Origin: Epiperipatus broadwayi
Taxonomy: Eukaryota; Onychophora; Udeonychophora; Euonychophora; Peripatidae
Length of the DNA: 64,000 nt
Assembly: GCA_028023455.1 (NCBI GenBank)
Contig: JAQFVV010012972.1
Span: 252,001 to 316,000 of the forward strand
Reading direction: 5' to 3'
Shown: positions 1-14,800 of the stretch, in pieces
How the letters are laid out: every line of letters begins with the position of its first letter
How positions within the stretch are numbered: the stretch's first letter is position 1
The notes under the pieces: generated by a model
Database searches by the model: none
The model's input: only the letters and a program-made list of their open reading frames with translations
Told to the model about the DNA's origin: nothing
Translations under genes and position numbers: made by a program

Positions 1-301
1 TTAGTGTATTTCACTTTACAAATTAATTATTATTTTTTCTTCCACATTGTTTTTCGCTCCTGATCTTAATGCTGTGCTTTTGACCAGGAATTATATTTTC
101 AGTTGTACTCACTTGATCTCCATTCAAACAACTATGTCTTTAAAAGATTTGAATTCAGTTTTGATATCTAGCTGATCTGTTTCTAAGTAGTTATTATTAA
201 GATTTTCTAAAATGTAGAAGTATTCTTACATAGGTTCATTAAATATATCATTGTTAATTTATTACCTAGAAATAACTTGGCATTTTTTACTTATTTGGCA
301 G

Positions 302-433
302 ATTGCTCAACAGACAATCCATTGACTGAATATTGTCGAAGAAAGCCACTAATCCAAAAAACATTTATTAAATTCTTCCAGAAAGAATTTCAGTGGCTTA
401 AAGACAAACAGTTAATAAGGCAAGACAAACTAG
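302..433 (+). CDS. Exon 1 in window of the unrecognised gene (5' end outside window)
   Basis: The acceptor is ttatttggcag, with AG at 300-301; the donor is gtaagaat at 434. The exon encodes DCSTDNPLTEYCRRKP, then a Lys/Phe/Gln-rich helix-like segment. It ends in phase 1: the final g joins ag of the next exon to make Glu. The open frame also runs back into the intron from a TTG at 277, but the acceptor marks the true boundary. Confidence 0.75.
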
Positions 434-1659
434 GTAAGAATAACATATTTGCTTCTTTTGTTGAACCGCTGCTGAGTTCATACATTCTTGTGATATAAAA
501 TAGAATAATGGATCATTCTTTGAATGTAATGGAATTTCTTGATAATTTTGAGTTGTATTAGTCTTTTCTAAATGATTGATAAATATGTATTTAAAGTAAC
601 TGGTGTAAATAAGAATAAATAGGGTTTAGTAAGAATCTGCATCATAACTTACCTATGGTGAATAACTTTTTAAACAGTTATCATATCATGACATTTTAGA
701 TTGGTTATCACAAATTGATGATGATAATGTATTTTCTGAGTGCAGAATAATGATCTCTAGCTATTTTGACATAAAAATAAAAAATATTAAAAATGTATTA
801 TTGCAGGAAATGGCTGCATAAGAACATACTAGATTTATGTGTGTAATCATTTATTGATTACAATATACATAGATTATCCATTTTGAGTAGATGACTTGAT
901 CATCTTGTTATCTGTTAACTAGCCTTTTTCTCTTCCAATATCCCTCTAATTATCTTATTTTTCACGTCAATATCAAGAGTGTGATCAACTAATAATTTCT
1001 TAAACCATCAGCAATTTACTTGAATATGAAAAAGATTCAAATTTTTTTATGTTCTTCGTCTGCATCCCAAAGTGGTTCATTTTTCTTTTATAACTTAAGG
1101 TTGTGTGCACTTTTGGTACATTTCATCATAATCATAGCTCACTTAATTAGGGTGATTATTACTATGATGAAATTCACCAAAACCCCTAGCAGCTTATGCA
1201 AATTTGAATTACAAATGCAAATGAAAGAAAAAATTCATATTATGAAAATGATTGTAACCATTCATTAAATACTTATAATACAATGTATAAAACATCTCTC
1301 TTTCTTGAAATATTCTATGAGTGCCCTCCGCAAGAAGTTTTATAGGAATGTTTTTGTAACTATTCTTCGAAAATTTTCTTTCTGGAATTTTTATAAGGAT
1401 ATTTTTCATGAAACATCGATAGGATTTTTTTCTACAGTTTGATGAGAAACTATGTCTTTTTTAAAAAAATATTGCTGAAAAATCTCCCAACTTCTATAAT
1501 GTGATGATCTGATCAATGTAAGAACAAGAATCAAATACTTTGTAAGAATTTCTGGATAGCGCCAGTTCCTTTTTTTTTGCTCTTCTGTTGATGATCCAGA
1601 ATAAACTGTTTATATTGTGAATGTAGAAATATCACCTTTACATTTAAAGGATAATTTTT

Positions 1660-1694
<35 letters not shown>

Positions 1695-4600
1695 GTGTGT
1701 CCGTGTGTGCGTGCGTCCGTGTGTGTATGATATCTATTGTTGAAAGCAATCAATTCTTGAGTAAAAAAAATATATAATTAAATGAGTTGAAGATCTCACA
1801 ACAACATTTTGATGCTCAAACATCACGTTATTTGTTATCAGAATCATAATTGAATATATATATAATGTGTGTGTGTGTGTTTTAGTAATGGCAATTAGCT
1901 TAAATCACAATTCAACAAAGTATTTGTTGAATCATTATAAAAGAAAAAAGATCTTTAAAAGATGATGGTGGACGATTGCAAAATATTATTCATTGTTAAA
2001 GAATAACTAGAGATCCAATATTATTATATTTTGACACCACACTAACATTTAACTGCTTTCAACTATCAATTAGTTCTCCAATTTTAATTATAATAGTATT
2101 GTCTAAAATTACTGATTACAATGCTAAAACCATTTGCGGCCAGGATTTTCCACAATGAAAACATACTGTACTATGGCTGCTCAAATTATAATTGTTCTTT
2201 TTAATATTTATTTAGAAGATATGTTACATAATTATTTAGATTGTGGAAAAGCAATAAAATGAGATGATATGGCTATTATAGCTGAAAATAAAAAGTGTAA
2301 AGATTTAGATATTTGAATAGTTGGTCAAGTGAAAATGGAAGAAGTAAAGATGAAATTAAAACAAAAATAACATTGACAAAGGAGACATTTATTTAAGGGA
2401 AAAATATTTTGTGAACTTTTAAAGAAAGAATTAAGATGAAAATTAATTAAACACTATATGTGGAGTGTATTATATGGTTGCAAAATGTGGTCATTGAGTA
2501 ACAAATTTAGAAACAGATTGAAAATCTTTAAAATGTCATCATGGATAATAATGGAAAAAAGCAGTTGGCTGAATAAAATAACAAATGTAGAACATTTGAA
2601 AAGAGTAAATGAAGCAAAAAGATTGATTAAGGAAATTAAAAAAAGAAAAAAAAAACTGGACTGGATATATATTAAAAAGAAAGCATAGTTTAATGGAAGA
2701 TGTTTGGAGGGTAATGGCAATTCGAAACAAGAATTAAGGATGGAAAAGATTGCAATGTTGTTTGATATAAGAGATAGTAAGAATTACATAAAATTGAAAA
2801 ACTGCAAAATGAAAAGAATGGAAGAAACACTGGATGAATGGACCTATCTATGATATAGATATTTATTGATGATAAAGACGATGATGTAGTAGCTGCAGTT
2901 AACTTCTTTGGTATGACTAGCCAAGACATAGAGCATCTTTGCACAAACTATTAAGCCATGAAAACTATTTTTATATCCTAAAAGAAAAAAGTTTAAAGAT
3001 TTTTGGAAATTACTATTTTCAAAAAATTAGACTGCGCTTCAAGAATCATTTCTGTAAAATGGACTAATCACTGAATTTAAGGTAAAAGTATTGGATTTTA
3101 TAAAGTTAGAAGAAATGGTGAATGAAGATGTAATAGTATAAAAAGTGGAAGAAGACATTGTGGAGATTGATCGTGGATCTGAAAGAGTGGTAATATTAAT
3201 CATTCAGCTTAATAGCAGATATCAAATGTTGGTAATATAGTTTCTCTAACAATTTCTTATTGTGATGAGAAAGTAGAGAATTTTTATATGGATGTACAAA
3301 AGGCTTTTGATCAGAATAAATAACATTTAAAAATTGTTATGAAAGTGTTTAATGCTACAGTTGCTAAACAATTAAAAGATGAATGTGCTGTAGGTAAATT
3401 TGGATATGGTGGTAGAAATAAGACAAAACGTAAACTTGTGGACTTGTCAGAAAAAGAAAAAAATTATATTATGAATTCTTTTTTGAGGAAAATGTTAAAC
3501 ACATTGGATTACATTTTGAATAACAAAATATATGTGGTTTAAGATTGTAACATTCTTAATAAATTCAACACAGGAAGTGATCATCGATTAGTAAGATGTA
3601 AGGTAAACATCACATGATCAACATGATCCAAGGCTTCTCATTGATGAAGGCCACAAGCCAGATACTACTGTGGGTATATTGGACAAATAGGCATTAGATG
3701 GAAGTTTTATGCACAATCCTTCTGGAATCCATTGATTACTTTGTCTTGCACTGAGTGGCAATATGTATAGAGAGTTCTGCTTGTTTCACGATGTAAGATA
3801 CATGTTAATGTAAAAGCAGAGAGAAAGAAATATTAAGACAAACAATATTCCCAGTTGATATTCTTAATTTTCAAAAACATTCCAATGAAGTTAAATTAGA
3901 ACTTGCAAATCATATTCAAATATTATCAGATTTGGAAGATAATTCAAATTTGAAAGAATTTAATAGGAAGATAACTGATGCCAACAACATAGATAGCTGG
4001 TATAAAAGAGCAGCAATTGGCCAGTAAAAAGTTTTCCAAGACATTTATGAAGAAAAGAAGGAATATGAAAATATATAAAAATTATGCATTAAGAAGGATT
4101 GAATATCTCAAATTTTGTAAAATGGTTCACAAAAGAGTTGATAATGATATATAAAAGTATATTTGTGAACTAATAAAGAAAGCTATAGAAGAGAATAAAA
4201 GTCTCAAGACTGTAAAACCACATGTTGATATTGGTAGGAAACTTATTTCTGCAATGAGAAAAAAGGATGGAACTATTACTAAAACGAGTGGTGATATCAT
4301 AAAATGTGTAGAAGAGTTCTATAAAGAATTATATAGCAATAAAGAACAAGGAAAAGTACCTCCTACAACTACTATATCTTTCGAATTTCCTACGATTTTA
4401 AATGAAGAGATTAGACAAGCAATTCAATTTATGAAAAAAGAAAAGCTCCTGGTATTGATGGGATTATATATGATATTTTAAAAGAAGAAGGGGAAGAAAT
4501 GGAAATATTTAGGAAAGTTATATATCTAAATGGCTAAGATGTAACCAAATGATTGGGAGAATATTGTACTAATATTAATATTTTATAAAGGTGATAAACT

Positions 4601-7600
4601 AGATATTGGAATTTACAGATGTATCAGAGTTTTATGTTTTATACAAAGTTTTTACCAAAATAATTACAACTCGTCTACAGCGAATTTTGAATTATATCAA
4701 AAGAACAAATTGGATTTAAAAGTTGTTTTAGTATAGTGAATCACATCCAAGTATTGAGAAAAGTTATAGAAAGGAGGAACAAATATCAGTTGCCATTATT
4801 TTTGGATTTGTAGATTATGAAGCATTTGATTCCATAAGCACTGTTTCAGTGATTAAAGCATTAGATCATCAAAGTATAGACTCAAAATATTGTCATATTT
4901 TGAAGAACATTTATAAAAATTCAACAGCAACAATTATATTTCATATTGATGCTAAGAAGGTTAACATTTAGGAGGGTGTACAATAGGGTGACTCCCTATC
5001 TCCTATCTCCAAAACTTATTGTGCATTAAAATGGAAAGCTAAGGAAGTAACCATAATTGAAGATGATTTAAGTCATCTATATTTTGCAGATGATGTAGTT
5101 GGGTTTGCAAATAATGCTTTAGAGCTTCAAGAAATGTTACAAGAGTTAACAGACAAAGTAAAAAAGTAGGATTAAAAGTAAATGTTAATAAGATCAAAGT
5201 AATGTTCAATGCATTTTCTCAAAAGATGGAAATTAAGATTGATAATAGTGAATTAGAAGAAGGGAACAACTACAAATACTTTGGTCAAATTATTATTACA
5301 AAGAAACATAATGGATAAAATTAATCATAGAATTAAACTTGTTTGGAGTAATTTTGGTAGAAATAACTTAATATGAAAAGTAATTTCAAATTTATCTCTT
5401 CTTTTCAGAAACAGTTTGCAATGAGAATATTGTTTCATCAATATATACACACAATAAATTACACAATGATTCAGGTAACTAATAATACATGCACCACGGC
5501 CAATAAAAATAGAGATTTAATATAATCTTCAGGAAGTATACAATTCTTTGCTTGGTTTACAGGTATGAGATTACTCAAACAAAGTATATTAAATAAGTTT
5601 ATTTATATTTGGCACCATTTTTATTTCAATGTAAAATCCTGGACTTAGCATTCATTTACTATATACTTCTGATAATAGCTAAATTAATAAATATGCTTTT
5701 TTTTAAGAATTAAAGCATTAATTTGTAGAAATCTTATGTTATCTTAATTGTAAGTTACTATCAAATATAAAAAAATATTTAATTAATGATTAATTCTTCA
5801 TATACAAAATGCTTTTATTAATCTGTCAACAAATAGACTTAACTGGTACAAAAATATGAGTCAGAACTGTCTAATATTTATATAATATTAAATTGTTGAG
5901 ACGTCATCCAATATTACATATTTTAAAATACTATTGAGAAATTGGTTATCACACTTACATACAAATTTATATAAATTTGCAGTAGATTAACTTATATTTT
6001 TATCCATAATTTCCTTTAAAAAGTCAACATATTATATGGCAATCATATATGCTAGTAAGATTATTTTTTACATCTCAATTTTTGACCTAATCATGATTTA
6101 TTATGTGATGAGTAATGATATAGAATTTTTCATTAATCTGTAAATTTATTGGAACACAAGTTTAGTTTACTGAATGTTTACATTATCACTTATAGTCACC
6201 ATGTTGGGGATACTAATTAGTGTTGTGCATAAAATTTAAACAATAGCTTATTTTGTTTATTTTTCTGCAAAATATGTGAAATAAATAGGATATGGAAATA
6301 AAAAATATTTATAGTAATACTTTTCTTTTATCTAACTGCAAAAGATGACGTTGTATATTTCAAACCTTTTAAAAAACTTGTAAGGTTGTTACATCTTAGA
6401 AAAAAGCTTCTCTTGAGTAAGACAATGGAGAAAAATTTTTTTTTTAAAAAAAAGTGAATGATTTGTTTCCTATCCAATTGAACGAGTAAACAGCTTTATA
6501 AAACTTTGGTATTAATATTTTTTATTTCACATGTCACCTAAGCTATTCTAAATTTCTGAATAGTTGAAATAAGTTATCTATGTTCGTATGCATGACAAGT
6601 AACTACTTCCAGTATTCCCACAATTCTTAATTTCCAATACAGCATAGGCTAATTGGTGGTGATGGTTATCACTTGATCAATGTAACTTATTGTTGAATTA
6701 CCTCCTCCTCTTTCTGCCTGTGTCTAAGACAAATTGCAACATATTTTCGATTTGATTTTCTATGATATTTTTGCATTTGTATATTCAATTTTACTAATTT
6801 TCAGTCTCACCTTTTACTGTAATTCCAAAACGAAAATATAAAAGAAATACCTATCATATTAACACTATATTTCTCACATAATATAATACAAAAATAAAAT
6901 TATATAATGTACAGAACTAATATTTTTGCCGTATTTGAAATCCTAGATGTTTTTCAGAAATTCCCAAATATAAATATTTTAATAAGCTTGTTGAATAAAA
7001 TTATAATCTGACAAATTGTTCAGCTCTATTGACAAGAGTCTCACATTTGAACAGCAAATCTATGTGACAGGATAAAAGAAAAATTTGGAGTATAAATACA
7101 ACTTTAACCTAAAAAAGAGAAATTATCTCTTAATATGAAAATGGTCAAAATTGTAATTTTCAGGTGAATGATGGACAGTGTAAATAATTGTAGCTAAAAA
7201 CAAAAATCTACAGCTGAGTAAATTATATAAATTTTTGCTCTATTACTACCATCCATTATACACTTTGCAAATAGATTTTTTACAAACTGACTTTTCAAAT
7301 TAAAACTTTCTGAAGATGGGAGCAGTGGAGTAATCATGATTCAATTCATCAGGGAGCAGTGGAGTAATCATAATTCAATTCATCAAGAAATTCAATATTT
7401 GGAGAATGGAATATGGTCTTGTTAATACCTAGGCTAAAAATCTTTTTCCATAATTTTTAGCTGAAACATATTATATACATTTTCTTCTGCAAACTGTATA
7501 AGTCCTACAAAAAAATGTCTAAATTGGGGAGCCATATTTTTAAAAAATGATCAATTTACCATCACACATATGAAAGGTTTTGGTAATAGACTTCACCTTA

Positions 7601-8771
7601 CAATGCAAATATTATTTTCTAACAGAAAAATCATTAACCAACATAATAATTCCCAACATTTATACTCTTTTACAATTAAATAATACTTCAGAAATTTGGG
7701 ATTGGTTCACATTTTTATACAACTTTCTGAATCAATTGATTGGAATATTAGTAGTCCTTAAATGAACAAATGAAATTAATCTATACAATACAGTTGTTAA
7801 TGTTTCTGGTAGATTCAGTTCATAAAAGCATCATAAATATATCTGTTCTTGTGTCCAACATCTATATATTCCTCTTCACTGATTAAATAAAAAGTTTGCC
7901 TTTCAAACTGTTTTTTAAATAAACCTACCTAATATATGAATGTATATTGAATATCTATGAGTTGATAATGTGTATTACTCTAATATTAAATATAAATGAT
8001 AATCGTAGGAAAACAACATATTATTAATTCAAACTACCAAAAAATATTTTGGAGATAAAATAATTCAACATAATGTTAAGATAATTTGTACAAATACCTT
8101 TAAAAATTGAAATAATATTCCTATTGTATTGTTATTAATTACTTTTAATTCTATTCCAGAGTTTTACACCAGAACATTGAAACAAAAAAATCGCTTGACA
8201 TATGAAATCATTCTTGAGACAGAGAAAATGCTTAAAGTAAGTTTTACAAGATGTTGTTTTGTTAAAACATTATGAAATTTCATTTTGTAAAATTTTTGAG
8301 TGATTTATAACAGCAGTGCTTTCAAGAAGAAGTTATTGGCTTAACATCTGTTATTAATATTAAATGTTTAAATGTCGAAACATCTAAACTTAGTTTGTTT
8401 TTAAATTTTGAAAATGTTTTTGAGGTTTATTATTTTCATCCAGAATTTAATTTAATCGCGAGTGTTAATGAGAATATTTTTTTAGTTTTTCTCCATTGAG
8501 TCGAGGAAAGATAATTTATTATATCAGACAATATAGAAGTATCTATAATAAGTAAAGCTGTATGATTATAATATATATTTGTTTAGCAGATTATATCTTT
8601 TAAGTTATTAGGAATACATTTAAAATTTAACATTTGTGTTGGTTCTGTTCTACAATTAAATCACTGTTTGTTGAATATTTGTTAAAAGCTAGATAAAGAT
8701 GTGGAATTATAATTTTTAGCACTATCAATCATAAGAAAATAATAATAATAATAATGATGATGATGATGGTG

Positions 8772-8858
<87 letters not shown>

Positions 8859-11800
8859 TCAGATGAACAATAGTATCTACACAATAGTAATATAACAAGA
8901 AATAACAGTGATAATGCATTTACACTAACAATAACACGAATTTCAAATACAATGTCACAAAACTGGAGTAGAATTAATTATTTCACAATAGATAGAAGAC
9001 AGAAAATTAAATATTTTGTTAACTAAGATAACTTTTATTTGGAATACAAAAACATAATTCAATTCGTAAATAAACATTTATAGGTACCAAGATCTTTCAC
9101 AAATTTACACAATCACATTTACATGTAACAAAAAGGTAAACATGAAATATAGTAACTTTATTAACTTGCCTGATAACTTCTGGAACCAATTTGAATATTA
9201 TTCCACTACAGAAACACATTAGACCACTCTGAATATGTAAGAAAAGGATTAGTAGATCAGTATTATTGTAAAGCATACTTTATGATTATGGTGTTCAACC
9301 TGGGGTCATAAAGACAAAAAAACTCATTAAATTGATTTTTATCACTCTTTTAAACATTTTATATTTTGTACTCAGATGTAAGTATTATTATTTTATTATA
9401 ATGTTACTACCCTTCCATAATAAATAATCCAAATTATGCTTATCAATATAAAATTACTTCTATTGAGTTCGGAGAAGTTTCAGGGGTGCATTGAACATGT
9501 CCTACTACTCTTTTTTTACTGGGTTGGGTTTTGTAGATTTCAGTTGTTTAAAATTATATAAAAAGTGCTTGTCAAAGACATTATTAAGCAGCATTTGTAT
9601 CTATTTATCTTATGAGTCCACGTTTATAAGTATATACTAATATATATTCTTTTTAACTTGCAGACTCATTGCCCCTTCTTCTTTGGAAAATCTTCTCGGT
9701 TGCTGAATGTTATTCGCAGTAAAGTATGTGTTCAATGATAATTAACCCATATCATTAAGATAACAATTATTAGAAATCTATCCTTAATTATTTTTAAGAT
9801 ATTAAAATGTATATTACTGTTTTCAGTTAAAGATATGCATACAAGAAAACCTAAAAGAAATAGCATATACTTATTTTATTATTATTGTAAATGGTGTAGC
9901 CTTGCCAAAAAGTCTCACATCTAAAAAAATATTTAAATCACAAGTATATATATATACGTTTAGTTTTAAATGATTCGCAAAGAGCGAAACACTAATTTAT
10001 ATGCATGTGAAATAGTTCATCTTATCTCTTGAGAATGATTATCCAAGAGAATTGAGCTTTAATGTATTGAATAAGCTAAAATAAATCTTTTAATATTAAC
10101 AATTTTTTTGATAAGAGCTATTTGTCCAATTGATGAATAAAACAATTGATTCTACTAGGCTAATTCTAGTTGACCCCCATCTAAACTTTCAGAAATGAAT
10201 GAGTTTTTATTCCATTTCTTGCTCTAAAACATCTTTGGTATGATTGACAATTGATAGAATGACTCTTTTACCATCATAGGAGAAAAACAGTCCTAAAACA
10301 GCATAGGGAATGTTTTGTTTAATCTAAGTGTGTTTTGGCTCTATTATGATCATGTCATAAAAAACTACATTCAACATCATAGTGGTTTTCCTTTACACTT
10401 TTCTTCTCTGTGAGTCAACATTGAATATTTTTATGTTTTGGTCACATATGTTTTCTCTGCAATAACCTTCATTTTAAGTCTGCAGTAATAATTTTCACTA
10501 TTTCATCCTGTGGTGTGCATAAAAGATCCAAAACCTGCCACTAACTGCTAGTTTTCATTATTAATATCCATTTTATAATCACATGTTCATTTAACTTTCT
10601 TAGTAAATCTATATCTTTGATGCACTTATTTTTTCAGCATATTTTAACATATTTAAAGTTCCAGATATGCCTTCCACTCAAACTGAAGTCACATTATCTG
10701 TACTCTTCACATTTGACTTTTTCGAATAGAGTATTACTCTCAATAAAATATAGAAAAGCCACATCACCTGAGACTATCAAGAAAGTAGTATATCATTTTT
10801 AATGAATACAAATGGCATAGTATTGGGTGATACATCTCACTGCTAATGTAATATACTCAGGATATTGCTTTATCGAAAATATATAAGAATTTGAAAATAT
10901 TTCAAACATAAGTTTAATCATATTTAAGATGCTTGCTATTAAATATGAACTTATGGATTAATAATAATAAAAGACATTCAGCTTTTTGGTTTGATTTACT
11001 TTTCCATTGTTGAATAAAGTGTTATTAAACAATAAATTCATTCCAATATTTTCTGACGTCTCATACAAACAATTTATACATCCATTAACCAATTGCTTTT
11101 TGTTTACTTTTAAGAATATAAACTGTAATGCTGTTATCTAAGTATTGGGTCGTGTGGGAGATCATTTTTTATCCTTTATTTTATTTATTTAAAAGTGTCA
11201 TTTTAATTACTTTCTGTTTCCAATGTAATTAAATTTATTTTGACCACTACTCTGTTATTTAGTTTATTTGTGAATTTTCTTTTATTTTATAGAATGCAAA
11301 ATGGCTCCAAGAACAAATACAAAATAAGATTCTATGCAATGAAGAAAATCAACTAAAGCAAGATGAGGAGACCATAACTTTGTAAGCATATTTTTAAATA
11401 CATCTTTTAAAAAAATAAGTTTTAAATTAAAATAATCTTTTGGTGTGGAATAGATGTACAACTGATGGTCAACACATTGGAAATAAATGTTATATTAAGC
11501 AGAACTTATTTATTTGCCTCTTGAAAATACTTCATTGCATTCTTATGGTGCAAAGATACTTTTAAGAGGGAATCAGTCCAGTTGTTGGCATTATATCATT
11601 TATATAGACTTTTCTCAGATTTTTGTTTAGTTGAATTGAATGTTAATATAATGTTATTAACTAATATGTGTGTAGATATAAAAAAATTTATTTGTTCGGG
11701 ATTATTATAATAATCATTTGGACATGTATTTCTTTGTGTATTTGCTGATAATATTTTTTAACATAACAGATATTTCAACTGGGTCAATGCAAAAGAAACC

Positions 11801-14800
11801 AAAGAAAGGTAATTTTGGGAATAGTTTGCACTTTTTAAACATAACAAACTAACTGCATGTGCACCATAAGTTTGTTGTGTGATTTTGTTTAAATTTTATC
11901 GTACAAAACAATTGAGACATTTTTTAAAGCAATTTTTGAAAACAAAGTTGTCAATCTTAATTATTATAATAATTACAAAGAGGGAAGGGTATTTTTTAAA
12001 ATAGAAATTCTCTTAACAACTTTTTGGGGGTAGTTAAAACTAAAAAATGACCGCATGATTTATTTTCTTTGTAATGAAACATGAATTTATTTTACTAATA
12101 AAAATATTATTCTAACATCACAAGTTTATAAGCACTCTATTTTAACAAATTTAATAAGTAAACAAAGAAAAAAGTTTTATATAAATAATAAACTTTAAAT
12201 TATAACTAATGACGTTTACAGTAACCTTGAAAAAATCAAGTATATCTCACACAGACAAAAATATTTTTACATATTATAAAATAGTAAGTGAAAGGCAGAA
12301 AAAATATATACATGAGAACTACAGTTCTCGATTAAGCAATCACATTTTATTATGCTGAAAGTCGGCTAAAGAATTAACTCATTTTATAATTCTATTTTAG
12401 TGAAGAAAATATTCCATCTTTCAGAAGTCAGTCTGGTAAGTATTAACAATGAAATAACCTTTATTTTTGTAAGCACACACACGTTTTTATTACATTATTT
12501 TAGAGTTTTACCAGCTAAATCAATTTAATTGTTTTTTAGCACAAAAAATAATAACGTAAAATAAAACTGCTCTCATATCCTCAGAAAATGAGATCACTTA
12601 TATTATTCTTACTAAATGTTGAAGTGCGAATTCAATAGAACATAAATACAATACAATTTTATAAAGTAAAAACCAATGGAGATATTAACAAATATGTCAA
12701 AAATTGTGTATGGAGTTGACTCATAATTATGTAGGACATAATGATGTAAGATATATTTCATAACGCTGGTAGCTGCAGTTGCTGATTTCAAACCCTAAAA
12801 TTAAGAAATCATAACTATAATTCTGGTAAAAAAATCAAAATAAAATGTTCTGTAGACTGCAGTTTATGGATAATAAAGAATAGCCAAAATTGTAGTTAAT
12901 TAGGTTATGAATAAAGGGCAGATAACAAAATGGATGAAGAAGGTAATGCAATATGCAGAAGATTTGGATAAAGGATTTATGTCAGTATAATTTTACAAAA
13001 GATGGGATGATTGGGTTAGGAGAATTGTTGAGGATTATAGTGGTAAGGAATGGGATAGAAGAATAGATGCATTAATAAGGATTAGGAAGTTGGAGAGATG
13101 GACACCTAGTATGGAGAGTAAAAAGATTTTAAATATATATATAGAAGTAAATGGAATATTAGGTGCAAGTTAATTTCTAATAGCAAAAAAATTAGTTTAC
13201 TGTTTAAGGCTTGAAACAGGGGATTATACATGTAAATAAAAAAATGTGGGTGATTTAGTCTGCCAATTTTGAAGGTAGGCATAGAAAATATTAGGCATTT
13301 GTTAATTGAATGGAAACGCTTGAAAGTAGAAAGGATACAAATAATAAAGTTGCAGAATAATAAATATAAGGAAAGTGATTATACAGAAAGTGGGTTATTG
13401 ATTTTTATGCTGGGTTAGGGGGGAAAAAGGAAGTTAGATATAAATGCCATGGAGTTGTCAAAGTTTATGTTGTTCTAATGGGATGTAGCAAGATATGGGA
13501 AAATTTAAAGTGGTGAATGAAAAGGGAAAGTATAGTGACACACGTTTCTCTGGGCATTGCTGCTGAGAGATTCCTGACTCTATATAAGGAATAGTCACAG
13601 TGCATCACATCAGCTTGTAATGTGTTATTATTAAGAATTCTGTACCTTTTCTTCTAATAAAATATTTGTTGAACATTATCCATTGTATGGCTTTTAAAAA
13701 AATATGACTTACAATCATTTGCTTTATGAACAATATCATAAGACATGTTGCATATTCATTATTGTATGATATTCACACTTTTACAAAGCAGAAAGTAGCA
13801 AATCTGCAAGTTAAAAAAGTTAATCTTCCAAACTAGCAATTTTTTAACAGAAAGAACATGCAACTCCTTATTTATGACATCGAAGGTACTGTTATTTCAA
13901 GTCCATAAATAAACCTGCCTAATTTCAATTGTAAATACATTAATTTGGAAGGAATTATAAAAATAAAAACAAAAATATATAATTAAAATGATTAGATAAT
14001 TATTATAACCTTGGCTGACTTTGAACACAATTAATCTTTAGATATATGTTTCATTTACATGAAGTATTTTGAATACAATTGCAGTTACTTTTTCACTTAT
14101 TTTAGATTAATTATTTGCTCTTGTGACAACTGTCATTTTAAACCCACAACAAATAATATATTCACTTTATATAGTTAAATTTTATTTTGCTATTCATCTA
14201 ATTAGTTTCCTTTAAACTTTAAAACGTTATCTATGTCATCTCATGAAATGATCTATGACTTTTTTTTGATTTTATAGTTTTTTCAAAAGTCTTTTGAATT
14301 TTTTTTTTATATTACTATTTGGGGGGGTGGAGATTTCCCCAAATATTTTTGGGGGGGGGGGGGGGGGGGTGTGAATTTTAAAATTTATTCATAAAATATA
14401 TTTAATGGGTTTGGGTGGGGTGTTTTTTTGTTGACTCCTCGGGAAAGAAGCGATGGGGGGGGGGGGGGGGGGGGGGGTGGGGGAGGGGGTTGGGGGTGGT
14501 TTTATGAGGAAAGGGGGGGGTATTTTATATATATATATATATTATGCAGAGATTAATATAATTAAGTAAATAAAATACAGTTAATCTAAAGTACTTAAAG
14601 ACAAGATCGACCTTTTCTTTTTTTTACCTCAATCTATATATATTAGAAGTGCAATAAACTGTCATTATTGCCAGTCTACCATTATTGATTCTTTTCATTT
14701 TTATATGAGCTAAAAGAAAACTGATCTGACAAATCCAAAGTTAAAAACTTTCTCATTGGATATCTTGATTATATTTTTCAAACAGGGATTGAAATCTAAT

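Noticed and set aside
1020-1409. Overlapping 82- and 66-codon frames on opposite strands
   Set aside because: Intronic, without splice-site support or coding character.
2454-2944. Minus-strand frames of 63 to 88 codons
   Set aside because: Antisense of the RTE C-terminal remnant; the Phe/Leu/Ser-rich composition comes from its Lys/Glu codons.
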